In this document: piece after piece, positions 1 through 8,381 of the stretch
Layout: every line of letters begins with the position of its first letter
Position numbering within the stretch: the first letter of the stretch is position 1
Origin: VAZQ01 sp036557665
GTDB lineage: Bacteria > Pseudomonadota > Alphaproteobacteria > Rhizobiales > Xanthobacteraceae
DNA: 64,000 nucleotides
Direction of reading: 5' to 3'
NCBI GenBank assembly: GCA_036557665.1
Contig: DATBHG010000055.1
Coordinates: 1-64,000, forward strand
Program-made: the position numbers and the translations under genes
Notes under the pieces: model-generated
Databases searched by the model: none
Told to the model about the DNA's origin: nothing
Seen by the model: the letters and a program-made list of their open reading frames with translations, nothing else

Positions 1-200
1 AGCAATTGAAAGAAATTTTTGACGCAGCGTAACATTATTCTGACCCGTCTCGCGAAGCCCTGTCTCGCATATTCTCGAGCACGGGCGTTCTGGAAGCTTC
101 GCAAAATGTAGGCTTCGAAGAGCTTATTTACTTTTCCGTCAAGCGATTGATACTCGGCCGCCAATTTTTTGAGCGTCTCATCCGAATAATACGTCATCAT
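1..200 (-). CDS. Hypothetical protein, N-terminal part, cut by the window edge
   Basis: Read on the minus strand from the ATG ending at 200 (a second ATG follows at 197), this frame stays open for 66 codons to the window edge. It begins MTYYSDETLKKLAAEYQSL and continues with KVNKLFEAYILRSF. A GGAG lies just upstream of the start. The visible part is charged and probably helical, with no recognisable domain. It belongs to the integrative element whose right end is at the tRNA-Leu. The frame and ribosome site are seen; that it is a gene is inference. Confidence 0.45.
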   Translation of the reverse strand, partial: MMTYYSDETLKKLAAEYQSLDGKVNKLFEAYILRSFQNARAREYARQGFARRVRIMLRCVKNFFQL

Positions 201-289
201 CGTTCTCCGACCAGCCGACAGGCCCCTACGTCAGCCTATCACGGGAATAGATGCTGCCTCCGTCGTCCCCGCCAATTCTCTTCCGCTAA

Positions 290-897
290 TCGCCGGACTG
301 CTGGGCTTCGGGGTTCTTCGCTTTCACCCAGTCTCGCGAGCGGCCTGACTGATACCGTGAGCCCTTGCGCTTGCTGACGATCCCTTCGAGACCCAGCCGG
401 CAGGCATACTCGAAGACAACGGATCCCTCGGCCTCAAGGTGCTCGTTAAGCTGAATACCGCCACGCCCTGCATGCCCAAGCAGCTGTGCCAGCTTCGCTT
501 TACGCCGTTCCAGCCGCTCACCTCGCAGGTCGTCACCGTTCAGCTCTATTAAGTCGAAGGCATAGAGAAATGCTGTGTGACCATTACGCCTGCCGGATCA
601 GCTCGAACAGCGCGATGCCATCGTCACCGCACGCGATCGCTTCGCCGTCAAGGATGCATGAACGGGGCACGCAGCTGCCCGAGGGGCCTCTACGATCAGC
701 GGAAAACTATGCGTCAGGTCATTGCCTGGACGGCTATACAGCTTGATGCGGGTCTCCTGCTTGCGCGCGATGACCCTGATGCCGTCGTGCTTGATTTCAT
801 GCAGCCACTGGTCACCGCCCGGCGGTCGTGGTGTGGCCGTCGGGAGACAGGGAGGGATGAAACCGGTGGGGATGGGCCTGAGTGAACGCAACGACAT
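290..897 (-). pseudogene. Decayed ATP-dependent DNA ligase (LigD ligase-domain type)
   Basis: Three minus-strand frames together give a ligase-like N-terminus. The first has a proline-rich start followed by WLHEIKHDGIRVIARK, with the KxDG-type lysine motif (KHDG) that carries AMP. The second gives CILDGEAIACGDDG, then after another break FDLIELNGDDLRGERLERRK. The last gives CRLGLEGIVSKRKGSRYQSG then RDWVKAKNP. These are the usual blocks of the bacterial NHEJ ligase family, in order. At least two frameshifts and a stop near 290 break the gene, and the C-terminal OB-fold is missing. A full-length ligase is about 300 residues, so only the first two thirds remain. It is most likely a dead passenger of the mobile element. 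Confidence 0.75.
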
Positions 898-1025
898 TGG
901 CGGGGCCGTACAGCCGGAAAATGAGGCGTCAATGATGCCCGTGGCACACCCCGTGAGTAAGCAAGAGGCCGCGCCTCCCACCGCTTTCCTACCAGGGTAA
1001 CCTCGGAATTGTCCTGGCCAAAACG

Positions 1026-1259
1026 CTACGGCGAGATCGAGCGCCTCTTCTTCCGCGGCCTGACCAGGTCCATGTGGCTGACGCCGAGGGCCAGCGCGAG
1101 CTCATACACGGAGACAACGGTCGGATTGCGTTGCCCCTGCTCCAGTCCACTGATGTACTGCTGACTAAAGCCAGAGATTTCCGCCAGTTTCTCTTGGGTC
1201 AGCCCTCTAACCCGTCGAAGCCGTCTGACGTTGTCGCCGACCAGCCTGCGCATATCCAT
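1026..1259 (-). CDS. XRE-family helix-turn-helix transcriptional regulator
   Basis: A 77-residue protein that is almost only a Cro/CI-type helix-turn-helix. Residues 5-60 hold the five-helix fold, with the second and recognition helices in LTQEKLAEISGFSQQYISGLE followed by the typical turn to helix 4 (NPTVVSVYELALALGV). The tail is short and basic (RPRKKRR). Such stand-alone proteins bind operators as dimers and often control prophage or island genes. It is divergent from the secreted Cys-rich gene at 1396, and the 136 bp between them could hold operators for both. The product class is secure; its target is unknown. Confidence 0.85.
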   Translation of the reverse strand: MDMRRLVGDNVRRLRRVRGLTQEKLAEISGFSQQYISGLEQGQRNPTVVSVYELALALGVSHMDLVRPRKKRRSISP

Positions 1260-1395
1260 GCGCCCATGGTCGGCGGATTACATGCTTTGAGTTTATCAAC
1301 TATAGTATGTTGAAGCGTCGCGTGATCGACGATCGGAATTACGTTTTATGGCGAAAAATTGAAATGGCGACGCGGCTCGACTGCAGGAGGATTTA

Positions 1396-1920
1396 ATGCG
1401 CGGAATTTCCGTCATTGCAGCCGTCGTGTTATCTTTTGCATTCGACTATAATTGCACAGCGGACCCGTCGTTTCGTGATTTGCTCGATTCGATCGAGGAG
1501 TTCGCCAGAGCTAAGAAACTCGAGGATTTTTGTGCAAAGAATCCTGGGCATGCCGATTGCGCTCAAATTGAAGAAAGACAACGATTTTGTAGGGACAATC
1601 TCAAAGACGACGGTTGCGATGATAAACAGGGCTCTACTATATTATTTTGGTGTGAAAGCACCGCCTTACCGGAGAGCATGGGAAGATGTCATGCTGCTAT
1701 GTATTGGTATGCCACGCATGCTCCAAAAACATTGTTCGAATGGAAATGTGTGCCGCCGGATGTGGTTCGGAATACTGAGCAACTTCGTCGAATTTTCATC
1801 AGAGAGGCCGAGAGAATTCCGGAAGTCCTCCATTTGCCCGCGGGTCGACTATTCTATTATGCGATAACCAAAGCCTTTCCATGTAGGCGGCCGTCCAAAG
1901 AAATCGCCATCCCAAGATAA
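1396..1920 (+). CDS. Putative secreted cysteine-rich protein
   Basis: A 174-residue protein with a strong ribosome site (AGGAGG, 6 bases before the ATG). The start MRGISVIAAVVLSFAF looks like a short signal peptide, probably cut before the first charged stretch near residue 22. The mature part has about ten cysteines, several in close pairs (FCAKNPGHADC, FCRDNLKDDGC, FWCESTALPESMGRC), as in disulfide-rich periplasmic or secreted proteins. I recognise no family. Base composition is clearly more AT-rich than in the neighbouring core genes, which supports transfer. It lies in the integrative element and may be an accessory effector or periplasmic factor, but no function can be assigned. Confidence 0.65.
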   Translation: MRGISVIAAVVLSFAFDYNCTADPSFRDLLDSIEEFARAKKLEDFCAKNPGHADCAQIEERQRFCRDNLKDDGCDDKQGSTILFWCESTALPESMGRCHAAMYWYATHAPKTLFEWKCVPPDVVRNTEQLRRIFIREAERIPEVLHLPAGRLFYYAITKAFPCRRPSKEIAIPR

Positions 1921-2030
1921 GCGGTATCAAGCTCATTAGAAGGCGAGCAGAGATTTCGCCGGCATCACCCTGCTCTGCTGGTGCACGGCCCAGCAAGCTC
2001 GCGCTGCGGATTGAGGGGTAGTGCGCGTCC

Positions 2031-2751
2031 TTAGGTCCTTAGAGCTTCCCCTACCGTGAAGATCCTCCGTGGGGCCTCCTTGACCAGCCACGGTTGTGCC
2101 GGCGCGGCCGGCGGCAATGCTTCGTGCGCGTCCAGGTGTATCTCGGCAGCCAATCTCAGCAATCCCTGGCGCCACGCCCAATATTCCAGGCGCGCGAGGG
2201 CAATCGTTCTACCCGAGGGCTCCCAACGCAGCGGACAATGGGAACCGCTGGTGTAATAGTCCTTGCCCCGGCACTCCCCGATCACCTTGCCCTTGTTCTT
2301 CGGGCCGCGCTCAGGCTCGACCATGCACGGCCGGGGTAGCTCCTCATACCACCGCGGCCCGCGTGCCCATCTTCGCGTGCATCGTAACCAATGCGGCGAC
2401 CTTGAACGGTCGGAACAGCAGTACATCCCGCTGCATTACAAGAAACGCGAGCCTCGCCCATTACCGCTTCCCGCGAGGCATTCCAGTCGATGACGATGTC
2501 CGGCAGATGCGTGACCGCACGTCCGATCCTAAGCGCGTCAGGGTGCGGCAAACCAAAGTGAGGGTGTACCGCTGTGCACTCCCGGTTCGGTCCGGGCTTA
2601 TTCCTCCCAACCACCCGATCTGCTCGATCGCCTCCCAAATCCCTTCAGCGGATGAAGTGTACTGCTTGGACAATTCGTAGCGATACGTCCAATGCAATAG
2701 CTTCTCGATCTCGACTGCGGTCTTTTGCTTCCGGTGAATGGCGCCCGTCAT
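2031..2751 (-). pseudogene. Decayed prophage-type gene of a Bradyrhizobium/Rhodopseudomonas-like family
   Basis: Overlapping minus-strand fragments join into one homologous-looking protein. The first gives VEIEKLLHWTYRYELSKQ and WEAIEQIGWLGG; the next GLPHPDALRIGRAV and LPDIVIDWN; the next VAALVTMHAKMGTR; the last RWYEELPRP, CPLRWEPSGRTIALARLEY and WRQGLLRLAAEI. From memory, the order and the motifs PHPDAL and WRQGLLRLA fit an uncharacterised protein family of about 230 residues common in prophage-like regions of Bradyrhizobiaceae. At least three frame changes are needed, so it is not functional. It may extend upstream to about 2856. Confidence is good for the decay, moderate for the family. 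Confidence 0.6.
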
Positions 2752-2989
2752 TTCGCACATCGGCTGGTCTTTCGTCACGTTCGACACAAAAGAGCCGAAA
2801 GACCCTGATTCGGCAGTCTCGTACAAGTGCAGCGCTGGTTCATTCACGACTTTCATTCATGTCGTCGAAGTTGTGCTAGGCTCCTGCCAAGGCGCGGGGC
2901 CGGAGTCGCGATCCGTCGCCGGCAACCTCACCGCCGTCCGGGTATGTCCCGCGCCGTTATCCCCCTTCGTTGGCGGTGGAGGCGGTGGT

Positions 2990-3580
2990 ATGGCCGGCAA
3001 ACGGAAGCCGCGCTACTCGGGAGCGCTCAATCAACCAATCACGCCGATCTTCAACGGACTGTTGCTACCGAAGGAAGTGTTCGGCACACACGTGCTCAGT
3101 CAGAGAAATCAAAAATTGAATCTCTTGCTTGTGCATTACAACATCGATCCCAAGGAATCGGGACGCTGGCAAAAACTCGCCTTTTGTTTGGCTGTAGAGC
3201 ATGTGCCGGGAATGCGCGTCACGCACGAGCCCGGCCGCGGGAGAGGCCGCCCTTCAGAATGGAATATTACCCGAGACCGTGAATTCGTCGCCATGATCGA
3301 CGAAATCAAACGTGATCGTAACCACGGAATAAGAGATGCGATCCGAATGGCTAAAAAAAGGATGCAGCTAATCGGGCGCGTAGAGGGACTGGAGCGCCGT
3401 TATCGAGAATCAAGAAAGCGTCTTCAGCGGCTTCATGAGAAGATTGATGAGTTCAAACGTCGGCGGCTCTCCGTGACGCACAAACTGGCTGACGTCTACG
3501 ACCTGCCGCTACTGATGGCTAGACGCCCTCGGGCGCATCCGGTTGAAAAGAAAATCCTTCGATTTCGTATTGTCGGATAG
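2990..3580 (+). CDS. Hypothetical basic protein
   Basis: The frame is open from 2738, but I take the ATG at 2990 (MAGKRKPRYSGALNQPITP), since the upstream part is Gly-rich and unlike protein and overlaps the decayed gene on the other strand. That gives 196 residues, very rich in Arg and Lys. The last third (VEGLERRYRESRKRLQRLHE and onward) is a likely coiled coil. The AT-rich composition, the basic charge and the element context suggest a phage- or plasmid-derived nucleic-acid-binding protein. No family is recognised. The C-terminal stop lies inside the first copy of a 22-bp tandem repeat. Confidence 0.5.
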   Translation: MAGKRKPRYSGALNQPITPIFNGLLLPKEVFGTHVLSQRNQKLNLLLVHYNIDPKESGRWQKLAFCLAVEHVPGMRVTHEPGRGRGRPSEWNITRDREFVAMIDEIKRDRNHGIRDAIRMAKKRMQLIGRVEGLERRYRESRKRLQRLHEKIDEFKRRRLSVTHKLADVYDLPLLMARRPRAHPVEKKILRFRIVG

Positions 3581-3621
3581 CCGAGTTTCTTTCTTCCTCT
3601 AGCCGAGTTTCTTTCTTCCTC
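3578..3621. repeat. 22-bp tandem direct repeat, two copies
   Basis: The unit TAGCCGAGTTTCTTTCTTCC plus TC occurs twice head to tail with no mismatch. The first copy contains the stop codon of the gene ending at 3580. It could be a binding site for an element protein or a simple duplication. Confidence 0.85.
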
Positions 3622-3626
3622 GCTAC

Positions 3627-3668
3627 AAAAAAAGCGGCGAAAAATCATGGTCTACTTTTTTTGCCGCT
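3627..3668 (+). terminator. Possible rho-independent terminator or hairpin
   Basis: AGCGGC at 3633 and GCCGCT at 3663 pair, and the adjoining runs of A and T extend the stem across a 24-base loop region. It follows the gene ending at 3580 and precedes the HTH gene at 3757. The long loop makes it an imperfect terminator. Confidence 0.4.
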
Positions 3669-3756
3669 AAATGAACCACAAACTCCTCTCTGGTGTCCGC
3701 ACTCGTTCGGGCACGATTACCGGAATTCTCTCGGTCAATGACGAGCGAGGTCACGC

Positions 3757-3990
3757 ATGACTAAACCGCTGGCATACTCGATCCTCGAGGCTTGCGCAGT
3801 GGCACGCACGGGCCGAACAGCGCTTTACGAAGCTATCCGATCGGGCGAACTAGCTGCTCGAAAGCGCGGAAGGCGCACCCTTATACTTGAGAAAGACCTA
3901 CGCAGCTGGGTCGAAAAGCTGCCGGTTCTCGCGGTGCCCGCGCGCAAGCGCCAGCGCATGAGAACAGCTTCAAGAGAAAATTGGCCATGA
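3757..3990 (+). CDS. AlpA/excisionase-like helix-turn-helix protein
   Basis: A 77-residue protein with a MerR-like winged HTH at residues 5-55 (YSILEACAVARTGRTALYEA, then AARKRGRRTLILEKDLRSWV). This is the pattern of the excisionase/AlpA group, in which the wing carries the basic RRTLI-type strand. Such proteins bend DNA at attachment sites or switch on element genes. It is first in a rightward run that continues through the VapE gene to the integrase. The family is clear; whether it acts as excisionase or as activator cannot be told from sequence. Confidence 0.8.
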   Translation: MTKPLAYSILEACAVARTGRTALYEAIRSGELAARKRGRRTLILEKDLRSWVEKLPVLAVPARKRQRMRTASRENWP

Positions 3991-4057
3991 AATAGTCGTC
4001 CAGGCGCCAGCGGCCCGGACATCTTGATGGTCCTATACGCGGGCCGCTTCCGGCAGA

Positions 4058-4319
4058 ATGCAACGCAAGTACACGTTCCACCATGACTTGGGAGCTGAAC
4101 AGCAACTCCTTCGCGCTTGTCTTAATTGGTCCGACCCAGTGGACGCTGCCTCATCGTTGGTAGACCCGGAGCATTTCTATGAACCTGATTTTGCGCGTGT
4201 TCGCCGAGTCCAAACAGCCGAGACTTCGCAATCGCGGCAGTAATACGATTTCCCAGATACTCAACGTCGTCGAGGCTTTCGTCGCGCGTGCTCGGCCTAG
4301 CCAGCGCGGTGAACAATGA
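4058..4319 (+). CDS. Small element ORFs, possibly one frameshifted gene
   Basis: Two overlapping frames fill this stretch. Frame one (4058-4243, 61 residues) has LLRACLNWSDPVD and DPEHFYEPDFARV, which resembles the start of the DnaB-helicase N-terminal domain. Frame two (4179-4319, 46 residues, MNLILRVFAESKQPRLRNR) has GGAG seven bases before its ATG, and its stop overlaps the next start as ATGA, which suggests translational coupling. Joining both with one frameshift near 4195 gives PEHFYEPDFARVFAESKQ, which reads more naturally. So this is either a broken DnaB-N-like gene or a true 46-residue coupled ORF. I cannot decide between them. Confidence 0.4.
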
Positions 4320-4699
4320 CGTTCGCCTACGACCTCCCTCATGGGGCGATAGCTTGGCGGAAGGTTATTCTTCTCAATGCGGGAGTCCTTGCCGAGGTAT
4401 GGCCACTGCATTTTCCCAAGCATGATTTTGGCACGGGGCGGCTCATGCGACATCTGCTCGATAGCTTTGAACAAGCGTGTGACCGAGCTGAAGCAGAGGC
4501 GGGTAAGCGGCAAATAAGCCCGAGACCGCAAATCAGGCCAACGCCTCAAGTGACCGTTGAAGCGATTTGGCTGAGTGTACGTGAGCGAGGGCTAGCTGCA
4601 CTCAATGAGCCGGTAAATCGCCAACGCCTCGACGAATGCGACAGTGCTGCGCAAGCTGATCTGCGACGGCGCATTGAGAAGCTTAGGGCCAGCCGATGA
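4316..4699 (+). CDS. Hypothetical protein upstream of the VapE-type gene
   Basis: A 127-residue protein with no recognised domain. The C-terminal half is rich in Arg, Glu and Ala and probably helical (RLDECDSAAQADLRRRIEKL). Its stop overlaps the VapE gene start (ATGA at 4696), and its own start overlaps the preceding small ORF in the same way, so it sits in a tightly coupled cassette. The coupling suggests a part in the same replication or primase module, but function is unknown. Confidence 0.6.
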   Translation: MTFAYDLPHGAIAWRKVILLNAGVLAEVWPLHFPKHDFGTGRLMRHLLDSFEQACDRAEAEAGKRQISPRPQIRPTPQVTVEAIWLSVRERGLAALNEPVNRQRLDECDSAAQADLRRRIEKLRASR

Positions 4700-5979
4700 A
4701 GTCCATCTATAGTGATGACGACATCGACGGTGCCCTAAGAACTGTCAGTCGGGCAGGGCACAAGCGCGAGAAGCGCAAATTGAACGGCCATGTGGCGAAC
4801 GATCCAGCCTGGTCCCAGGACTGTATTTCCGATGCCCGGGGGCTTCTGCCCACCCTTCAAAATACAATGGTCGCGCTTCGAAACGATCCGGCGGTAAAGG
4901 ACGCGGTGGCCTATGACGAAATGTTATGCGCCGCGGTGCTCGTGCACCCCATCCCCAAAGGACGCTCGACGAGCCACAAACCGCGGCCGATAACGGACGT
5001 AGACGTGACGCGACTGCAAGAGTGGTTGCAGATCGCTGGAATTCGAAACGTAGGCAAAGATACTGCTCACCAAGCGATAGATCTGCGCGCGCAGGAATGC
5101 GCGTTTCATCCGGTGCGCCAATATTTGGATAGCTTGAATTGGGACGGAGCCTCACGGCTCTCAAATTTTTTTCCCGTCTATTTTGGTGCGGAGAATAACG
5201 ATTATGCGATGGCAATCGGCACCATGTTTCTCGTCAGCATGGTGGCCAGGATATTCAATCCCGGATGCAAAGCCGATCATATGCCAGTGATCGAGGGAGC
5301 GCAGGGCACTCTGAAATCGACGGCCTGCAGAATTCTCGGGGGCGAGTGGTTCTCAGACAACATGCCCGACGTGAGCGTAGGCAAAGACGCTTCACAGCAC
5401 CTCCGCGGTAAATGGCTCATTGAAGTTTCCGAAATGCACGCCATGGACAAGACGGACGCGGCTCGGCTTAAGGCCTTCATTACGCGGACCACCGAACGTT
5501 ACAGGCCCAGCTACGGCCGTAAGGAGGTGATCGAGCCACGACAGTGCGTTTTTGTCGGCACTATCAATCGGGATGTTTACCTTCGTGATGAAACTGGAGG
5601 GCGCCGCTTCTGGCCGATCAAGACGCGCAAGATCGACGTCGACGCCCTGACACGCGACCGCGACCAGCTCTTTGCGGAGGCAATGACGCGGCACAACGAG
5701 GGTATGAATTGGTGGCCTGACAAAGATTTCGAACAGCAGCAGATCATTCCCGAACAAGCGGCCCGCTATGAGGCCGACGCCTGGCAAGAGATGATTGCCG
5801 GCTATCTCACGCTGCACGCCAAGGTGACGATCGGGCAAGTGGCGCGCGAAGCCTTGGATATGGAAAAGGCTAAGATCGGGACTGCAGATCAGCGCCGCAT
5901 ATCTGCCGCCCTGGAACAGCTCGGTTGGAAACGGGAACCCAAAGACTGGGAAGGGAAGCGGTGGTGGAGCAAGGCATGA
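4696..5979 (+). CDS. VapE-family (virulence-associated protein E) primase/helicase-like ATPase
   Basis: A 427-residue protein of the VapE P-loop family found in prophages, phage satellites and integrative elements, where it takes part in element replication. The Walker A is EGAQGTLKST near residue 200. It is followed by the family block GKWLIEVSEM (Walker B-like), the AFITRTTERYRPSYGR stretch, and VFVGTINRDVYLRDETGGRR, in which TINRD and the Arg pair are characteristic. The N-terminus (1-180) is less conserved and lacks a clear primase domain. It is translationally coupled to the upstream ORF. Length and motifs look intact, so this part of the element may still work. Confidence 0.88.
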   Translation: MKSIYSDDDIDGALRTVSRAGHKREKRKLNGHVANDPAWSQDCISDARGLLPTLQNTMVALRNDPAVKDAVAYDEMLCAAVLVHPIPKGRSTSHKPRPITDVDVTRLQEWLQIAGIRNVGKDTAHQAIDLRAQECAFHPVRQYLDSLNWDGASRLSNFFPVYFGAENNDYAMAIGTMFLVSMVARIFNPGCKADHMPVIEGAQGTLKSTACRILGGEWFSDNMPDVSVGKDASQHLRGKWLIEVSEMHAMDKTDAARLKAFITRTTERYRPSYGRKEVIEPRQCVFVGTINRDVYLRDETGGRRFWPIKTRKIDVDALTRDRDQLFAEAMTRHNEGMNWWPDKDFEQQQIIPEQAARYEADAWQEMIAGYLTLHAKVTIGQVAREALDMEKAKIGTADQRRISAALEQLGWKREPKDWEGKRWWSKA

Positions 5980-6124
5980 TCCCGGCGCACGGCGCACACG
6001 GCGCACATTACCACGGAGCCCCGAATGCGCGCGCGCGAGGGGTCTATGGACAAGTGTGCCGTGGTGTGCCGTGGGCCGTGGTGCGCGTCAAAGTGCAGTA
6101 TCGGTTCTTCTCGCGGGTAGAGAC

Positions 6125-6307
6125 ATGAGCCGCCGAGCCGCCAATATCACGCAAGCCGATATTGCCCGCGCAATCCGAGCCGCAAAGCAGGCGGGCGCCA
6201 GCGAGGTGGAGATCCGAATTGGCGATCGGGATGCCATCGTAGTCCGCATCACCCCATCCACAGGCGAGAAGGTGCCCCTTGAACAGTGGGGGGAGATTGT
6301 TCTGTGA
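6125..6307 (+). CDS. Small integrase-coupled protein
   Basis: A 60-residue protein starting at the ATG at 6125 (MSRRAANITQADIARAIRAA). The first 35 residues form a helix-turn-helix-like pair of helices, followed by strands (EVEIRIGDRDAIVVRI). Short genes with the same ITQADIARAIRAAKQAG-type start are common just upstream of integrases in Bradyrhizobium-like genomes. Its stop overlaps a GTG start of the integrase frame (GTGA at 6304), so the two are probably co-translated. A role in controlling integration is likely, but this is inference. Confidence 0.65.
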   Translation: MSRRAANITQADIARAIRAAKQAGASEVEIRIGDRDAIVVRITPSTGEKVPLEQWGEIVL

Positions 6308-7392
6308 TAGGCGCCATGCCACGCCCGCGGCCGCCCCATTTGCACCGGGAAATAACCCGGCACGGCAAGCCTGTGTGGTACGTGCGCATCGGTAAAGGTG
6401 CACGCGTCCGCCTGCGCGCGGAATTTGGTTCACCCGAATTCGATGTCGAGTATCAGGCTGCATTGACGGGTAGCGCACGGCCGCAAGAGGGCAAGCCCGA
6501 CAGCAAGTCGCTGGCGTGGTTGTGGAAGCGCTACCGCGAGACTGGCGCATGGCTCAACGAGCTCTCTCCCGCGACTAGACGGCAGCGCGAGAACATCATG
6601 AAGCATGTTCTCATTCAGTCCGGGACGAAACCCTATGCGCTCATCACGAGCAGGCACATCATCGACGGACGCGAGCGCCGATCAACGACGCCGGCACAAG
6701 CGCGAAACTTTCTGGACTTGATGCGTGGACTGTTCGCCTGGGCGATGGAGGCACAGCACGTCAAGGTCGATCCGACCGCTACCGTAAAAAATCCTCCTCG
6801 AAAAAAGGGACCCGGGTTCAAGGCATGGACCGAAGCTGACGTGGAAGCGTACTACCGCCGATGGCCGCTGGGCACGCACGAGCGCGTATGGCTCGATGTG
6901 CTCCTGTACAGCGGTCTGCGTCGCGGTGATGTGGTCCGCTATGGCAAGCAGCATGTGCGAAATGGGATCGGCAAGATGCGCTTGGAGAAGGGCGACGAAG
7001 AGCTAGAGGTTACGCTACCAATCCTCCCGGTGCTGGGCGCGACGCTCGCGGCCGGACCTTGCGGCGATCTCACATTCATCGTCGGGAAGCAGGGCAAGCC
7101 GCTCGCGAAGGAAAGTTTCGGCAACGCCTTCAAGGAAGCGTGCATGGCCGCTGGCATCTTCGACAAGTCCGCTCACGGGGTGCGCAAGATCGCGGCAACG
7201 ACGGCGGCAAATAACGGTGCCACCGTTTCACAGCTCAAGGCATTGTTCGGATGGGAGAGCGATTCAATGCCAGCGCTCTACACCAAGGCGGCCGACCGAG
7301 AGCGCTTGGCGCGCGACTCGGCCCACAAGCTGGAGAACGCGGAGCGAACTTCTATTCCCGCACCTAAGCGGCAGGTGCGGGCGCCAGAGTGA
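6304..7392 (+). CDS. Tyrosine recombinase (integrase) of the tRNA-Leu element
   Basis: A phage-type site-specific recombinase of about 360 residues. The catalytic domain starts near residue 180. The first catalytic Arg is in LLYSGLRRGDVVRY, the HxxR box is HGVRKIAATT, a Trp replaces the second His (FGWESDSM), and the nucleophilic Tyr is in ALYTKAADRERLA. The N-terminal SAM-like core-binding domain is at about 65-160. The start is uncertain: GTG at 6304 couples with the preceding stop, and ATG at 6316 gives MPRPRPPHLHREI. The gene ends 35 bp from the 3' end of tRNA-Leu, the usual arrangement when an element integrates into a tRNA 3' end. Confidence 0.92.
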   Translation: MIGAMPRPRPPHLHREITRHGKPVWYVRIGKGARVRLRAEFGSPEFDVEYQAALTGSARPQEGKPDSKSLAWLWKRYRETGAWLNELSPATRRQRENIMKHVLIQSGTKPYALITSRHIIDGRERRSTTPAQARNFLDLMRGLFAWAMEAQHVKVDPTATVKNPPRKKGPGFKAWTEADVEAYYRRWPLGTHERVWLDVLLYSGLRRGDVVRYGKQHVRNGIGKMRLEKGDEELEVTLPILPVLGATLAAGPCGDLTFIVGKQGKPLAKESFGNAFKEACMAAGIFDKSAHGVRKIAATTAANNGATVSQLKALFGWESDSMPALYTKAADRERLARDSAHKLENAERTSIPAPKRQVRAPE

Positions 7393-7427
7393 AAAACCTA
7401 AGTAATATCAACGGTAAAATTTTGGGG

Positions 7428-7512
7428 TGGTGCGGTCGAGAGGACTCGAACCTCCACGGGTCGCCCCGCTAGCACCTCAAGCTAGTGCGTCTACCAATTC
7501 CGCCACGACCGC
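7428..7512 (-). tRNA. tRNA-Leu (anticodon GAG), CCA encoded
   Basis: The minus strand starts GCGGTCGTGGCGGAATTGG, folds into a full cloverleaf with the long variable arm of tRNA-Leu, and ends with an encoded ACCA. The anticodon stem CTAGC/GCTAG encloses TTGAGGT, giving GAG, which reads CUC and CUU. The T-loop is TTCGAGT. The gene is 85 nt with CCA. Its 3' end faces the integrase gene and is the probable attachment site. Confidence 0.95.
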
Positions 7513-7615
7513 AGGGATGGCGGGCGCGATATGCGCGTCGCGCCGCGGCATGCATGTAACAAATCCCCCTCTGCCCAACAAGGCCCGACGCGACAGGCTC
7601 GGCCTCGATGCCTAT

Positions 7616-8356
7616 ATGCTTGCACCGGGATCCCCATCGCGGCGGAGGCGCGACATTCCGACCGACGCATTGTCTGCCCGTTCCACGGTCCTGGCTCCGC
7701 GGTCACCCGAGTGGCGCGTCAGCCAAGGCCTCACCGACTACGAGGCGGCGCTCGCGGCGATGGAGGCGCGTGCGGCCGCTATCGCGCAGCACGCGAGTCA
7801 CGAGTTGATCTGGCTGCTGGAGCACCCGTCCCTCTACACCGCCGGCACCAGCGCCAAACCCGCAGAGTTGATGGAGGCGCGTTTTCCCGTCTTCCATGCC
7901 GGCCGCGGCGGGCAATTCACCTATCATGGGCCGGGCCAACGCATCGCTTACGTGATGCTGGATCTGCGCTGGCGCGGGCCCGACGTGCGCCGTTTCGTTG
8001 CCGGCCTGGAGGAGTGGATCATCCGCACGATCGCTCGCTTCGATGTCACAGGCGAGCGGCGCTCGGGCCGCGTCGGCGTATGGGTGCGCCGGCCGGACAA
8101 AGGCGAGGGCTGCGAGGACAAGATCGCTGCGATCGGCGTCCGCATCCGGCGCTGGGTCACGCTGCACGGCGCCGCGATCAACGTGTCGTGCCAACTTTCT
8201 CACTTCCGCGGCATCGTGCCCTGCGGCATCTCGGAGCCGCGCTATGGTGTGACCAGCCTCGCCGATCTCGGCCGCAACGTGAGCATGGACCAGCTCGATG
8301 CGGCGCTTCGCCAGGAGTTCGATGCGGTGTTCGGCAATCGCGGGGAGGGCGAATGA
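7616..8356 (+). CDS. lipB: Lipoyl(octanoyl) transferase LipB
   Basis: Transfers octanoyl from acyl carrier protein to the lipoyl domains of 2-oxoacid dehydrogenases and the glycine cleavage system, the first step of lipoate assembly in the cytosol. The protein has the family marks in order: YEAALAAMEARAA, the substrate loop GGQFTYHGPGQRIAYVML, the catalytic Lys in EDKIAAIGVRIRRWVTLHG, and the catalytic Cys in IVPCGISEP. The start is taken at the ATG at 7616 (246 residues). The frame is open further upstream but runs into the tRNA region. It is convergent with the amidase gene 25 bp downstream. Confidence 0.95.
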   Translation: MLAPGSPSRRRRDIPTDALSARSTVLAPRSPEWRVSQGLTDYEAALAAMEARAAAIAQHASHELIWLLEHPSLYTAGTSAKPAELMEARFPVFHAGRGGQFTYHGPGQRIAYVMLDLRWRGPDVRRFVAGLEEWIIRTIARFDVTGERRSGRVGVWVRRPDKGEGCEDKIAAIGVRIRRWVTLHGAAINVSCQLSHFRGIVPCGISEPRYGVTSLADLGRNVSMDQLDAALRQEFDAVFGNRGEGE

Positions 8357-8381
8357 CTATCGGTATGCGCGCGGGAGCGCG

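Larger units (their letters stand above)
1..7427. mobile_element. Right part of an integrative element in tRNA-Leu(GAG)
   Basis: A tyrosine integrase points at the 3' end of a tRNA-Leu gene, with a coupled small gene, a VapE-type gene, an AlpA-like HTH gene, an XRE regulator and decayed prophage or accessory genes behind it. Composition is more AT-rich and less regular than in the lipB region to the right. The right attachment site should overlap the tRNA 3' end (from 7428). I found no second copy of the tRNA 3' sequence to the left, so the other end probably lies outside the window. Completeness and mobility are unknown. Confidence 0.7.
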
